From positions 372,001 through 436,000 of the forward strand of contig NZ_QPHL01000017.1 of assembly GCF_003335675.1 (NCBI RefSeq): a stretch of 64,000 nucleotides of DNA, in the 5' to 3' direction. Numbering within the stretch: the stretch's first letter is position 1; the number at the start of each line of letters is the position of its first letter. The translations under genes were made by a program, and so were the position numbers. Positions 52,745-62,367 of this stretch are shown here, one piece after another. The DNA comes from Winogradskyella sp. KYW1333. GTDB lineage: Bacteria; Bacteroidota; Bacteroidia; Flavobacteriales; Flavobacteriaceae. The notes under the pieces were generated by a model. It searched no databases. It worked only from the letters and a program-made list of their open reading frames with translations, and was not told the origin of the DNA.

Positions 52745-53395
52745 TTATACGTTATAGTCCTTAATTATCTTATACAAAAGTATATAAGGTCCAATTTCGA
52801 GAGCGCAAAGATACAACAAAAAATAGAATAAATTAAGATTTATTGTGTTTTGATAGGTTTTAAATGAACTGTAGAATCCAATAAGATTCAATATGCAAAT
52901 GACGCAAATTACTGAGATTATGATAATTTCTGGAACGCTATTTGTATAAATTAAAAACAGGTTGGCAACTAATAAAATTAACCCTGAATAATTTTTAAAT
53001 GTAGTTTTCTGAAATAAATAAACATCTATAATATTGTCAATTTCAAAAAGGCTTGCAACTAGACGTTCCACCAGAACCTTAATAATTAATATAGTAGCAA
53101 TTGCAAAGCTTAGTTTCAAAAAGGAATTCAAATCAAATACTATAGTTTCAACAAATTGAGTATAGCAGAAGTATGTAAATATACTGAGGCAAATTGTTAA
53201 ATTAAAAAATAAGAACCCATCAAAAGTATCAATGAATTTTTGATCCCTAGAATAGATTTTCAGGTATTTTGAGTTGCCCACAACATAAAGGAAATCATTA
53301 AATCTTATGCTGTGAAGAGATTTGGCTATAACAACTGAAACAAGGGCTAAAACAATAAAAATTGTAAACCATTCATATGTAATAAATTCTCTCAT
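52745..53395 (-). CDS. DUF4271 membrane protein
   Basis: 216 residues with about six transmembrane helices and little soluble sequence. Matches the DUF4271 pattern, a Bacteroidetes family I know from next to hemD. Function unknown; co-transcription with hemD (15 nt apart) could mean a link with tetrapyrrole export or membrane assembly, but that is speculative. Confidence 0.78.
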   Translation of the reverse strand: MREFITYEWFTIFIVLALVSVVIAKSLHSIRFNDFLYVVGNSKYLKIYSRDQKFIDTFDGFLFFNLTICLSIFTYFCYTQFVETIVFDLNSFLKLSFAIATILIIKVLVERLVASLFEIDNIIDVYLFQKTTFKNYSGLILLVANLFLIYTNSVPEIIIISVICVICILNLIGFYSSFKTYQNTINLNLFYFLLYLCALEIGPYILLYKIIKDYNV

Positions 53396-53542
53396 GTAGC
53401 TAAATTATGAAGAAAATGTGGCATTTATCAGATTAAAATAGGCAATAATCAAATAAACAAATTCCAGTATATAATCCATTAAAAACTTTACTTTTGTCAA
53501 AATCTAAGAATACTTAAAATACGACTTCAAATAATTGAATTA

Positions 53543-54268
53543 ATGTCTGACGCTTTAGTAATTATACCTACATATAATGAAATTGAAAATATAGAGTCTA
53601 TTATAAGAGCTATATTTTCTCAAGATAAGGCATATCACATATTGGTAGTTGATGATAAGTCACCAGATTACACAGGTAAAAAGGTAAAGCAGCTAAAAGC
53701 AGAATTTTCAAATTCCTTATTTCTATTGGAGCGTAAGGGGAAAAAAGGTCTTGGATCTGCATATATTGATGGGTTTAAATGGGCTTTAGAACGTTCTTAT
53801 AGCTACATTTTCGAAATGGATGCCGATTTTTCACATAATCCTAATGATCTCATTAAATTGTATGAAGCCTGTGCTATAAATGGGGCTGATATGTCAGTCG
53901 GCTCTCGATATGTAAAAGGGATTACTGTTGTAAATTGGCCAATGTCAAGGATTTTGTTGTCCTACGGTGCATCCAAATATGTAAGGATGATAACTGGAAT
54001 GAATGTAAATGATTCAACGGCTGGTTTTATTTGTTACAAGAGAGAAGCACTAGAAAGTATAGACTTAAATAAAATAAAATTTGTGGGTTATGCATTCCAA
54101 ATTGAAATGAAGTTTAAAGCTTACAAGAAAGGGTTTACAATTGCTGAAATACCTGTAATATTTAAAGATAGAACACAAGGTAAATCTAAGATGAGTAGAG
54201 GTATTATATCTGAAGCTGTGTTTGGAGTAATTAGTTTAAAATTAAAAAGCTTATTTGCTAAGTCATAA
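53543..54268 (+). CDS. Polyprenol-phosphate mannosyltransferase (DPM1-like, GT2)
   Basis: 241 residues. GT-A fold with IIPTYNEIENIESIIRAIF, the metal-binding DADFSHNP and the GSRYVKG and FKDRTQGKSKM segments of polyprenol monophosphomannose synthases. No C-terminal membrane domain is present. It should transfer mannose from GDP-mannose to a polyprenyl phosphate at the cytoplasmic face. First gene of a plus-strand unit with pyrC (4 nt) and DUF4296. Confidence 0.9.
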   Translation: MSDALVIIPTYNEIENIESIIRAIFSQDKAYHILVVDDKSPDYTGKKVKQLKAEFSNSLFLLERKGKKGLGSAYIDGFKWALERSYSYIFEMDADFSHNPNDLIKLYEACAINGADMSVGSRYVKGITVVNWPMSRILLSYGASKYVRMITGMNVNDSTAGFICYKREALESIDLNKIKFVGYAFQIEMKFKAYKKGFTIAEIPVIFKDRTQGKSKMSRGIISEAVFGVISLKLKSLFAKS

Positions 54269-54272
54269 TATC

Positions 54273-55616
54273 ATGAAGCGAAATACCCTCATAAAAAACG
54301 CGAAAATTGTTAACGAAGGAAAAATATTTGAAGGTGATATTCTCATTGAGAATAACAGAATCGAAGCGATAGATTCATCAATAAGCGTAAAATCTGCAGA
54401 TATGATAGTGATTGATGCGGAAGGAAATTATGTTTTACCTGGCTTAATTGATGATCAGGTACATTTTAGAGAGCCTGGATTAACTCATAAGGCAAATATA
54501 GAGTCAGAATCAAAAGCAGCAATCGCAGGTGGGATTACTTCTTTTATTGAAATGCCAAATACCAAACCTCAAACCACTACGATTGAAAAACTTGAGGAAA
54601 AGTTTGCTATAGCAGAAAAGACCTCGTATGCTAATTATTCGTTCATGTTTGGTGGCACCAATGATAATTTGGATGAGATTTTAAAAGTTGATCCAAAATC
54701 TGTTGCAGGATTAAAACTATTCTTGGGTTCGTCTACAGGAAATATGCTAGTTGATGATCCAGAAGTTCTGGAAGAAATATTTTCAAGTACAGATATGGTA
54801 ATTTCAGTACACTGTGAAGATGAAGCTACAATTAGAAAAAACCTTGAAAAATATACGGATGAATATGGAGATGATATTCCAATGGAATTACATCCTATTA
54901 TCCGAAGTGAAGAAGCTTGTTATTTATCCTCATCAAAAGCAATAGAGCTGGCGAAAAAAACGGGAGCAAGGCTACACATATTTCATTTGTCTACAGCTAA
55001 GGAAACCAGTTTGTTTACGAATAAAATTCCACTTAAAGATAAGAAGATAACAGCTGAGGTTTGCATTCATCATTTATGGTTTTCTGATGAAGATTACAAG
55101 ACTAAGGGAAGTCGGATAAAGTGGAATCCGGCTGTAAAAACAGCGAAGGATAGAGATAAATTGTGGGAAGCATTGTTGGATGATAGAATTGATGTTCTGG
55201 CAACGGATCATGCACCTCATACAAATGAAGAAAAGAACAATCCATATACAAGCGCACCATCTGGTGGGCCTTTAGTTCAACACGCACTTGTAGCATTATT
55301 AGAAGCACATCATAAGGATAAGATTTCCATAGAAAAGATTGTTGAAAAAGCTTGCCATAATCCTGCTATTTTGTTCGACGTTGAAAAACGCGGATATGTT
55401 AAAGAAGGTTATTTTGCCGATTTGGTAATTGTAGATTTAAATAGCCCTTGGACAGTAAATAAGAGTAATATACTTTACAAATGTGGCTGGTCTCCATTTG
55501 AGGGCAATACCTTTAAAAGTAGAGTAACACATACATTTGTTAATGGAGAGTTGGTTTATAATAATTTTAAAGTTCTAGACGTTAAAGCTGGTCAGAGACT
55601 TACATTCAATAGATAG
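54273..55616 (+). CDS. pyrC: Dihydroorotase
   Basis: 447 residues from the ATG at 54273 (MKRNTLIKNAKIVNEG), 4 nt after the mannosyltransferase stop; the longer frame uses a TTG inside that gene. Amidohydrolase barrel with zinc ligands in DDQVHFREPG, Lys in GLKLFLGSSTG, and HCEDE, IFHLSTAKE and ATDHAPHTNEEK. Closes dihydroorotate in pyrimidine synthesis (class I dihydroorotase length). Confidence 0.94.
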   Translation: MKRNTLIKNAKIVNEGKIFEGDILIENNRIEAIDSSISVKSADMIVIDAEGNYVLPGLIDDQVHFREPGLTHKANIESESKAAIAGGITSFIEMPNTKPQTTTIEKLEEKFAIAEKTSYANYSFMFGGTNDNLDEILKVDPKSVAGLKLFLGSSTGNMLVDDPEVLEEIFSSTDMVISVHCEDEATIRKNLEKYTDEYGDDIPMELHPIIRSEEACYLSSSKAIELAKKTGARLHIFHLSTAKETSLFTNKIPLKDKKITAEVCIHHLWFSDEDYKTKGSRIKWNPAVKTAKDRDKLWEALLDDRIDVLATDHAPHTNEEKNNPYTSAPSGGPLVQHALVALLEAHHKDKISIEKIVEKACHNPAILFDVEKRGYVKEGYFADLVIVDLNSPWTVNKSNILYKCGWSPFEGNTFKSRVTHTFVNGELVYNNFKVLDVKAGQRLTFNR

Positions 55617-55617
55617 T

Positions 55618-56070
55618 ATGTTAAAAAAGATAGTTGTATTAATATTAACGATGGTAACTTTCTTGTCTTGTGACAATAAAGATAGACCACCTAAACCATC
55701 AAATCTTATCCCAAAAGAAAAGATGGCTGATATTATATACGACCTTTATATTATAAATGCGGCAAAAGGTGTTAATCGAAAAGTTTTAGAAAAGCGTAAT
55801 CTGGTGCCTCAAAATTATGTGCTTACTAAATTTGAGATAGACAGTATTCAATTTGCTCAGAGTAATAATTATTATGCCTTTGACACAGAAGATTATGCCT
55901 TAATTGTCGAATCAGTAAAATCTCGATTAGAAAGAGAGAAGAAGGAGATTGAGGACTTACAAAAGCAGGAACAAGTTGAAGCGAAACGAAAGAGAGATTC
56001 ATTAAAAGCACTTAATACAGAAAAAAAAGAGCAGAAAAAAGTATCGAAAGATTCTACGACAATAAAGTAA
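55618..56070 (+). CDS. DUF4296 lipoprotein
   Basis: 150 residues. Lipobox FLSC with Cys18, followed by PKPSNLIPKEKMADIIYDLYIINAAKG, the DUF4296 signature, and a long charged coiled-coil tail (about 100-150). Function unknown. It starts 1 nt after pyrC and ends 1 nt before the stop of the convergent epimerase gene. Confidence 0.85.
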   Translation: MLKKIVVLILTMVTFLSCDNKDRPPKPSNLIPKEKMADIIYDLYIINAAKGVNRKVLEKRNLVPQNYVLTKFEIDSIQFAQSNNYYAFDTEDYALIVESVKSRLEREKKEIEDLQKQEQVEAKRKRDSLKALNTEKKEQKKVSKDSTTIK

Positions 56071-56071
56071 C

Positions 56072-57091
56072 TCAGACTTCTAAATCTTTCAGGTACAAAC
56101 TACAAACCTCTTTAATAGACTCATCGATAGATTTAAATTTAAAACTGAGAGTTTCCTTAATCTTAGAATTGTCGTATTTAGTAATACTTGTCAAAGATTT
56201 GGCAGTTTGCTTAGTTAAACTTCTACGTTTCCCCAATAATTTATGGAGTAACCAGTCCATTCGCCATATCAAATTGAGCAGCCATATTTTAGCTTCTTTT
56301 TTAGGTGCTTTAACTTTTAAAGATGTAGCTACTTTATTTTGAAATGACTCAAACGATAAGTTTTCTGAAATGACAATATAACCTTCATTGGTGATATTAC
56401 TTTTCATTAATTGGTGCATTATTTTTACAACATCAAAAACGTCTACATATCCAACAACACCTTTTACATAAAAAGACATACCGTTATAGATTTGCTGAAA
56501 TAAATTGCCACTGCTACCACCGTTCCAATATCCTGCACCTAATACCACTCCTGGGTTAACAATTACTGCATTCAGTCCTTCCTGTGTGCCTCGCCATACT
56601 TCAAGTTCAGCACCATATTTAGTTATTCGGTAAACATTATTGTCTTCTTCTGGATTCCACGGTGTGGTTTCATTAATTAAATCATTTGGGTTTTCTGTGT
56701 GTCCTATGGCAGCAATGGAACTTACATAGCATAATTTTTTCACAGAATTACTCAGGCATAAGTTCACTATATTGGCAGTACCTTTAATGTTTATTTTTCT
56801 TAGTAATTTATATTTGTCTGGTTCAAAAGAAACAAGAGCCGCACAATGGTAAACATGGGTAATTCCAATAAAAGCGTGTTGTAGTTTTGGGATATCATTT
56901 AAATCAGCTTCAACCCAATCAATTCTTTTAAAAAGTGTTTCAGGTTCATCAGAAAAATAGGAGAAAACGTGTTCTACACGTTTTAAGGTTTTTTCTCGTC
57001 TATAAATTGCTCTCACATTTTCATTATTGCTAACCAATTTATATAACAAATGCGAGCCAACTAATCCTGTACCACCAGTAACTAATATCAT
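56072..57091 (-). CDS. NAD-dependent epimerase/dehydratase
   Basis: 339 residues, extended short-chain dehydrogenase fold. NAD-binding [12 protein letters not shown] at the N-terminus and the catalytic Tyr-x3-Lys in [15 protein letters not shown]. The C-terminal substrate part does not tell me the substrate (nucleotide sugar, dihydroflavonol-like or lipid). Single gene on the minus strand between pyrC-DUF4296 and tyrS. Confidence 0.87.
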   Translation of the reverse strand: MILVTGGTGLVGSHLLYKLVSNNENVRAIYRREKTLKRVEHVFSYFSDEPETLFKRIDWVEADLNDIPKLQHAFIGITHVYHCAALVSFEPDKYKLLRKINIKGTANIVNLCLSNSVKKLCYVSSIAAIGHTENPNDLINETTPWNPEEDNNVYRITKYGAELEVWRGTQEGLNAVIVNPGVVLGAGYWNGGSSGNLFQQIYNGMSFYVKGVVGYVDVFDVVKIMHQLMKSNITNEGYIVISENLSFESFQNKVATSLKVKAPKKEAKIWLLNLIWRMDWLLHKLLGKRRSLTKQTAKSLTSITKYDNSKIKETLSFKFKSIDESIKEVCSLYLKDLEV

Positions 57092-57143
57092 AATGTAAAA
57101 TTACGTTTTTTAGAATTGTCTTTTGTCTTTAAAAGTGGAAACA

Positions 57144-57151
57144 TATCTTTG
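57144..57151 (+). promoter_or_regulatory. -7 box (TATCTTTG) of tyrS
   Basis: TAnnTTTG match 27 nt before the ATG at 57179; it lies within the longer TTG frame and decides the start. Confidence 0.65.
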
Positions 57152-57178
57152 CTAAAATTTAATTACAACTATAATAGA

Positions 57179-58477
57179 ATGGGACAGAATTTTGTAGAAG
57201 AATTAAAGTGGAGAGGAATGCTACATGATAGTATGCCAGGTGTAGAAGAACATCTCGCAGAAGCAATGAGAAGTGCGTATGTTGGTTTTGATCCTACGGC
57301 CGATTCTTTGCACATAGGTAACCTTGTCCCAATTATGCTCTTGGCACATTATCAGCGCTGTGGTCACAAACCCGTAGCTTTAGTGGGTGGTGCTACCGGA
57401 ATGATTGGAGATCCCTCTGGAAAATCAAGTGAACGTAACTTGTTAGATGAAAAAACGCTTCGCCATAATCAAGATGCTATTAAAAAACAACTATCTCATT
57501 TTTTAGATTTTGAAAGTGATGCTCCTAATGCAGCGGAACTTGTAAATAATTACGACTGGATGAAGAAGTTCTCCTTTCTTGGATTTATAAGAGATGTTGG
57601 TAAGCATATCACTGTAAATTATATGATGGCAAAGGACTCAGTAAAAAACAGAATTTCTACTGAAAATACTAGTGATGGAATGAGTTTTACCGAGTGTACC
57701 TATCAGTTGGTGCAAGGCTATGATTTTCTTCATCTATATAGAAATCAGGAGTGTACTATTCAAATGGGAGGAAGTGATCAGTGGGGAAATATTACAACAG
57801 GTACCGAGTTAATAAGACGAATAGGAAATGGTAAAGGATACGCCATAACATGCCCTTTGATTACAAAAAGCGATGGATCTAAATTTGGGAAATCAGAAGG
57901 TGGAAATGTTTGGTTAGATGCCAACCGTACTTCACCGTACAAGTTTTACCAGTATTGGTTAAACTCTAGTGACGAAGATGCAGAAAAGTATATCAAAATC
58001 TTTACTTTTTTATCTGAGAATGAAATTGAAGCTTTAATTAAGAAGCATTCTGAAATGCCTCATATGAGATTTTTACAAAAGAAACTAGCTGAAGAAATCA
58101 CGGTTATGGTACATTCTCAGGAAGAATTTGAAAATGCTGTAAAAGCATCTCAAATATTATTCAGTAAATCTTTTAAAGAAGATATTACAACCTTAGATGA
58201 GAAGACATTTTTAGATGTATTTGAAGGTGTGAAACAAGCCGAATTAACAAAATCTGAGTTTAATGAAGGTTTAGATATGATAGGAGCACTTGCTGCCAAA
58301 ACCAATTTCTTAAATTCAAATGGCGAAGCACGAAGAGCACTAAAAGAAAATGCTATAGCCGTAAATAAAGTTAAAGTGAAAGATGATTACCTGCTGTCTT
58401 CAGAAGACTTAATAAACGATAAGTACATCATTTTAAGTAGAGGAAAGAAAACAAACTTTATTCTAAAAGTCATATAA
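57179..58477 (+). CDS. tyrS: Tyrosyl-tRNA synthetase
   Basis: 432 residues from the ATG at 57179 ([17 protein letters not shown]). Class I: HIGH-like [15 protein letters not shown], tyrosine pocket [13 protein letters not shown] and [11 protein letters not shown], and KMSKS equivalent [10 protein letters not shown]-terminal S4-like RNA-binding domain (about 365-430, [11 protein letters not shown]) completes the bacterial TyrRS. A stable hairpin follows. Confidence 0.96.
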   Translation: MGQNFVEELKWRGMLHDSMPGVEEHLAEAMRSAYVGFDPTADSLHIGNLVPIMLLAHYQRCGHKPVALVGGATGMIGDPSGKSSERNLLDEKTLRHNQDAIKKQLSHFLDFESDAPNAAELVNNYDWMKKFSFLGFIRDVGKHITVNYMMAKDSVKNRISTENTSDGMSFTECTYQLVQGYDFLHLYRNQECTIQMGGSDQWGNITTGTELIRRIGNGKGYAITCPLITKSDGSKFGKSEGGNVWLDANRTSPYKFYQYWLNSSDEDAEKYIKIFTFLSENEIEALIKKHSEMPHMRFLQKKLAEEITVMVHSQEEFENAVKASQILFSKSFKEDITTLDEKTFLDVFEGVKQAELTKSEFNEGLDMIGALAAKTNFLNSNGEARRALKENAIAVNKVKVKDDYLLSSEDLINDKYIILSRGKKTNFILKVI

Positions 58478-58483
58478 AAAGAG

Positions 58484-58508
58484 AATGCCCGAATGAAATT
58501 CGGGCATT
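58484..58508 (+). terminator. Hairpin after tyrS, probable terminator
   Basis: Perfect 11-bp stem AATGCCCGAAT / ATTCGGGCATT with a GAA loop; no T-run follows, so termination is less certain. Confidence 0.6.
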
Positions 58509-58585
58509 AACTAACCAATCAATCAACTAATGAAAAATCTTTCTTTTTCATAAGTAATTCATTAGTCGTTTTTGTTTTCGATTCC

Positions 58586-59566
58586 TTACAAAACCATAAG
58601 ATTGCAGCCACGAATATCAGAATTATCAAAACGGCCTATAACTTCAAAACCACCATTGTCATGCACTTTTCCTAAATCTTGTGTTGCAATAAAGGAACAC
58701 GAATTTAGATTGGCTAAATCAATAATGTTTATTCCACCTGATTTATTAGTTTTTTGAAGTGTCAATGCATCTTCCGTATCTCTAATAAGGACTTTCATCC
58801 AAGGAGGGCTTTCAAAAACACCATTGCCTTTAGAATATGCCTGACTTAAAAGCTCGGTCATACCATATTCACTATGTATGTGCTCTATACCAAATCCTTC
58901 TTTTAGGATAGTATGTAATTCAGTGCGGATCATTTCTTTTCTTCTTCCTTTCATACCACCAGTTTCCATTACTATAGTATTTTTTAATTTAATGCTTTGA
59001 GACTCAACAAAATCTAATAAGGCAAAAGATACACCAACTAAAATAGTTTTTTGATTTAGAGCCTCTAGAGATTGAATAGCTTCAGCTAATTCACCAAGGT
59101 TGTTTAAATAAAACCCGCTTTTAGGATGATTTGATTTTTGAATTAAATAATCAACCATATAAATCAAGGAGGAGCCATCTCTTTCTAGATAAGATGGGAG
59201 TAGCCCAAGTATTGCATAGTCATCAATATTACCATAGAAATACTCAAATCCGTTTTTAAAACTCGACTCATAAATATGTAAATCTGTGACAAAATGTTTG
59301 CTAGTTACATTTCCTGTTGTACCAGAACTTGTGAAGATTTTCTGAGGAGGCTGAGTGGAACTTAAGACTTCGTGAGATTTAAAAAACTGAATAGGTAAGA
59401 AGGGAATTTCTTCTATAGAATTAATATCAGAAGGATGCTTAAAGAGAAGGTCACAAAAGGATCTATAGACAGCATTATTTTCAAATTGAAACTTGAAAAC
59501 TCGGAGTGCAATTGACTCGAATTCGTCATTAGTTTTAATATTAAAAATATCCTTTTCTGACAGCAT
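58586..59566 (-). CDS. LuxE-like acyl-protein synthetase
   Basis: 326 residues from the ATG at 59566 (MLSEKDIFNIKTNDEF). ANL-type adenylate-forming fold of the LuxE subgroup: FTSSGTTGNVTSKHF is the phosphate loop, and METGGMKGRRKEM and SEYGMTELLSQAY are the core motifs. LuxE activates fatty acids for aldehyde synthesis in luminous bacteria; in flavobacteria no lux genes accompany it and its acyl acceptor is unknown. A longer frame from TTG at 59611 would begin inside the terminator hairpin of the neighbour. The -7 box is 4 nt before the ATG. Confidence 0.85.
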   Translation of the reverse strand: MLSEKDIFNIKTNDEFESIALRVFKFQFENNAVYRSFCDLLFKHPSDINSIEEIPFLPIQFFKSHEVLSSTQPPQKIFTSSGTTGNVTSKHFVTDLHIYESSFKNGFEYFYGNIDDYAILGLLPSYLERDGSSLIYMVDYLIQKSNHPKSGFYLNNLGELAEAIQSLEALNQKTILVGVSFALLDFVESQSIKLKNTIVMETGGMKGRRKEMIRTELHTILKEGFGIEHIHSEYGMTELLSQAYSKGNGVFESPPWMKVLIRDTEDALTLQKTNKSGGINIIDLANLNSCSFIATQDLGKVHDNGGFEVIGRFDNSDIRGCNLMVL

Positions 59567-59570
59567 ATTG

Positions 59571-59578
59571 CAAAAGTA
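59571..59578 (-). promoter_or_regulatory. -7 box (TACTTTTG) directly before the LuxE-like gene
   Basis: TAnnTTTG with a 4-nt spacer to the ATG, as at glyS and uppP; only a few nt after the U-run of the upstream terminator. Confidence 0.6.
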
Positions 59579-59581
59579 TGG

Positions 59582-59622
59582 AAAATAAAAAAGCGCAACT
59601 TGAGCAATCAAGTTGCGCTTTT
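59582..59622 (-). terminator. Strong terminator of the T9SS cargo gene
   Basis: Perfect 15-bp stem (59589-59603 with 59608-59622), GCAA loop; on the minus strand it is followed by TTTTATTTTC. Confidence 0.92.
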
Positions 59623-59638
59623 CATTATAACAATACCA

Positions 59639-61447
59639 CTATTTAATAACTAATTTTTTAGTAACTGACGTATTATTTTGATTTATCTTAACAATGTATA
59701 ACCCCGATTTTAGGCTAGACACATTGAGGTTGTTATTTGTGATTCTTTGATTAATTACCTGCTTACCTAAAACATCAAACACTTGTATATCCATCACATC
59801 ATTATTGGTAGACGTTATAGTTACATTACCAGTGTTTGTTGGGTTAGGGTAAATTGAAAAATCAATATTAAACGCTTGGTTAACAGACAACAGATTTCCA
59901 GAAGGATAAGGACTAGTTGAGTTATTGTTTAAGGTACCATCCAACTGACCAACACCACTAAAACTCCAATTGGCAAGAACAAAAGTTGATCCGTCTGGAC
60001 CTGTACCTGTATTGCGATATGCCCAACCATCTGTGTATTCCCATTCAGGACATGGTGATGAACCAGCATTTGGATCACAATCAATTATACCAAATACATC
60101 TATTACTTGACCACTTTCAAAAAGTTCTATTGCATCGTCACCATTTATGCTTGCAGCAGTAGTTTCATAAGGTGATAAGTTTACGCCAAAGAATGTATTA
60201 AAATCTACTGATTGCCCTGAGTTTACAATATAAATTAAATCACCAGTCAATGCACTTACTGAAGGGAATGTAAATTCTTGCCCATCTGTACCACCACCAT
60301 TATTTGCACCACCAATACCAAAAATACTCAAATCTGGTATATCACTTAACACTTCTAATTCGATACCTTTAGGGCTACTTCCGTCTTGTGCATCGAATAC
60401 ACCGCTGATTCTCATCGCATTTGTTGGTGGATTTGTAACAGATCCATTTAAAGAAACAGTTCTAGGTGTTGCATCAGTGCTAGTAACATCGACATCTTCA
60501 ATATAATTTCCAACCGGTAAACCAGAAATTAACCTTGTAAAAATTATTGAACTTACAGCTCCTGCATTTTCCTGTAAAACTATAGGGGCGGTAACATAAG
60601 GACCACCTGTTGTCGTAGAGATTTCATAGTTCGCAGGCGGATCTACTGTAATGTCATCTATCAGATCTGATCCTTCTACAGTGAAGGATCCTTCCACTGA
60701 TGAAACGCCGTTGCCTACTTCATACCCTAAATTAGAAACATCACTACCTACGGTAATTGTTGGTGAGGTAGGTACAGATCCAGAGACAAACAATACATTA
60801 TCTAAAAAGAGAGATTCACTACCAGAATTACTTGAAAATTCCACAACTAGTTGCAAATTAATATTATCAGACAAACCAGATGAAGAACCTGTTATCCAAG
60901 CACCTTCAATACTTAAATCATCGATATCGGAACCATTTGTATCTAATATAATTATTTCAGTTCCATTAGTTAAATCTCTAACATATATTTTAATAAAATC
61001 AGCCGACTCCCAACCTGTGGAACCTACAAAATAATCAATGTTAACCGAAATATCTGTATAGGCTGTCATATCAACTGAGTCAAATTCTAAAACCATAATA
61101 CCATCGATGTCACTAAACTGGTACCCTTGATTTCCGTCGGTATAACTACCTACTGTACCGGTGAAACTAGAGACACCAACAAAATCCCCATCTGTAAGAC
61201 CAACACTAGGGGTATCATAGGGAATATAACTTGCATCGAAACCTATTTCGCTTGCACCAACACCAGGGACATAATCTACGTCAGACTCACCAACATTATT
61301 TATTAGATCGTGAGCTATACTAGCGTCACCAGTATCGACATATTGAGCACCCGCGGCAGGCTCTTCAAAACTTGTAGAAGCGACAGTTTGCCCATACGAC
61401 AAATTGCTTAGCATTAAACTAAAAAGTAAAAAGTAAAGTTTTTTCAT
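59639..61447 (-). CDS. Secreted T9SS cargo protein with lamin-tail-like domain
   Basis: 602 residues. Sec signal peptide (about 1-20, ends SYGQ), an N-terminal jelly-roll-like part (about 25-230), an Ig-like repeat (about 232-340; TITVGSDVSNLGYEVGNG start), a lamin-tail-like region (about 343-505; MRISGVFDAQDGSSPKGIELEV, DDAIELFESGQVIDVFG), and a type A sorting domain at about 528-602 starting FSIYPNP and ending VTKKLVIK. The sorting domain marks export by T9SS and attachment or release at the cell surface. No catalytic module is recognised, so it may bind a polymer or another cell. Confidence 0.88.
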   Translation of the reverse strand: MKKLYFLLFSLMLSNLSYGQTVASTSFEEPAAGAQYVDTGDASIAHDLINNVGESDVDYVPGVGASEIGFDASYIPYDTPSVGLTDGDFVGVSSFTGTVGSYTDGNQGYQFSDIDGIMVLEFDSVDMTAYTDISVNIDYFVGSTGWESADFIKIYVRDLTNGTEIIILDTNGSDIDDLSIEGAWITGSSSGLSDNINLQLVVEFSSNSGSESLFLDNVLFVSGSVPTSPTITVGSDVSNLGYEVGNGVSSVEGSFTVEGSDLIDDITVDPPANYEISTTTGGPYVTAPIVLQENAGAVSSIIFTRLISGLPVGNYIEDVDVTSTDATPRTVSLNGSVTNPPTNAMRISGVFDAQDGSSPKGIELEVLSDIPDLSIFGIGGANNGGGTDGQEFTFPSVSALTGDLIYIVNSGQSVDFNTFFGVNLSPYETTAASINGDDAIELFESGQVIDVFGIIDCDPNAGSSPCPEWEYTDGWAYRNTGTGPDGSTFVLANWSFSGVGQLDGTLNNNSTSPYPSGNLLSVNQAFNIDFSIYPNPTNTGNVTITSTNNDVMDIQVFDVLGKQVINQRITNNNLNVSSLKSGLYIVKINQNNTSVTKKLVIK

Positions 61448-61680
61448 AATTGGTTAAAATAAAATTAGATTATAAATATAAGAACTATTTATGAGTAAAA
61501 GGAGTGATTTTTATTAACAATTAATGATTTTACAAAATCATAACATTGATTTTAAATAGACTTTTAAAAAAATTAGAATTAAAAATCCAATGTTAGGTAA
61601 TTGTTATCAATTGAAAGCATATGATAAACATAATAAAGATATATTTTATATTTACGAAACGTTAATACATTAGCTCTAGA
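61448..61680. other. Intergenic region between the T9SS cargo gene and the response regulator
   Basis: 233 nt, very AT-rich. Contains an 8-bp palindrome (61524-61531 with 61534-61541) that could be an operator or hairpin, and TATATTTA near 61645, one base off the -7 consensus. No small frame or RNA gene convincing. Confidence 0.3.
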
Positions 61681-62367
61681 GTGAAAAAGAAGGATATTAA
61701 AATATTATTGGTTGATGATGAACCAGATATTTTAGAAATAGTAAGATATAACTTGTCGTCACAAGGGTATCAAATTATAATAGGTAAAAATGGTATTGAA
61801 GCTGTTGAAAAAGCCAAAAAACATAAACCACATCTTATAATTTTAGATGTTATGATGCCAGAAATGGATGGCATTGAGGCTTGCGAAAAGATAAGGGAAT
61901 TACCAAACCAAAACGATACAATAATTACTTTTTTAACTGCAAGAGGAGAGGATTACTCTCAGGTTGCTGGTTTTGATGCTGGTGCGGACGATTATATCGC
62001 AAAGCCTATTAAACCAAAAGTGTTAGTTAGTAAAGTTAAAGCACTACTTAGACGCCTCAAGGAATCTGATAGTTCTGCTGATAGCATTGTAAAAATTGGT
62101 GATCTTATTATTTATAAGGATGAATATAAAATCACCAAAAAGGGCGAAGAAATTACTTTACCTAGAAAAGAGTTTGAATTGTTATCTTTGTTAGTGAACA
62201 AGCCTGGGAAAGTATTTAAACGCGACGAGATTTTAGATAAAGTATGGGGCAATGAAGTTGTTGTTGGTGGACGAACAATAGACGTACACATTAGAAAACT
62301 CCGTGAAAAAATTGGCGATAAGTCTTTCAAAACCGTGAAAGGTGTTGGTTACAAGTTTGTTGACTAA
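61681..62367 (+). CDS. OmpR/PhoB-family response regulator
   Basis: 228 residues from a GTG start. Receiver domain (about 5-125) with Asp56 in LIILDVMMPEMDG as the phosphorylation site and the IAKPIKPK Lys; winged-helix DNA-binding domain (about 135-228) ending in KLREKIGDKSFKTVKGVGYKF. The stop overlaps the ATG of the histidine kinase by 1 nt (TAATG). Pairing and sequence resemble PhoB-PhoR, but no pho gene is near and no Pho-type box is apparent. Confidence 0.93.
   Translation: MKKKDIKILLVDDEPDILEIVRYNLSSQGYQIIIGKNGIEAVEKAKKHKPHLIILDVMMPEMDGIEACEKIRELPNQNDTIITFLTARGEDYSQVAGFDAGADDYIAKPIKPKVLVSKVKALLRRLKESDSSADSIVKIGDLIIYKDEYKITKKGEEITLPRKEFELLSLLVNKPGKVFKRDEILDKVWGNEVVVGGRTIDVHIRKLREKIGDKSFKTVKGVGYKFVD

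Noticed and set aside
59567..59611. N-terminal extension of the LuxE-like protein
   Set aside because: TTG start inside the neighbouring terminator hairpin; the ATG at 59566 follows the promoter box.
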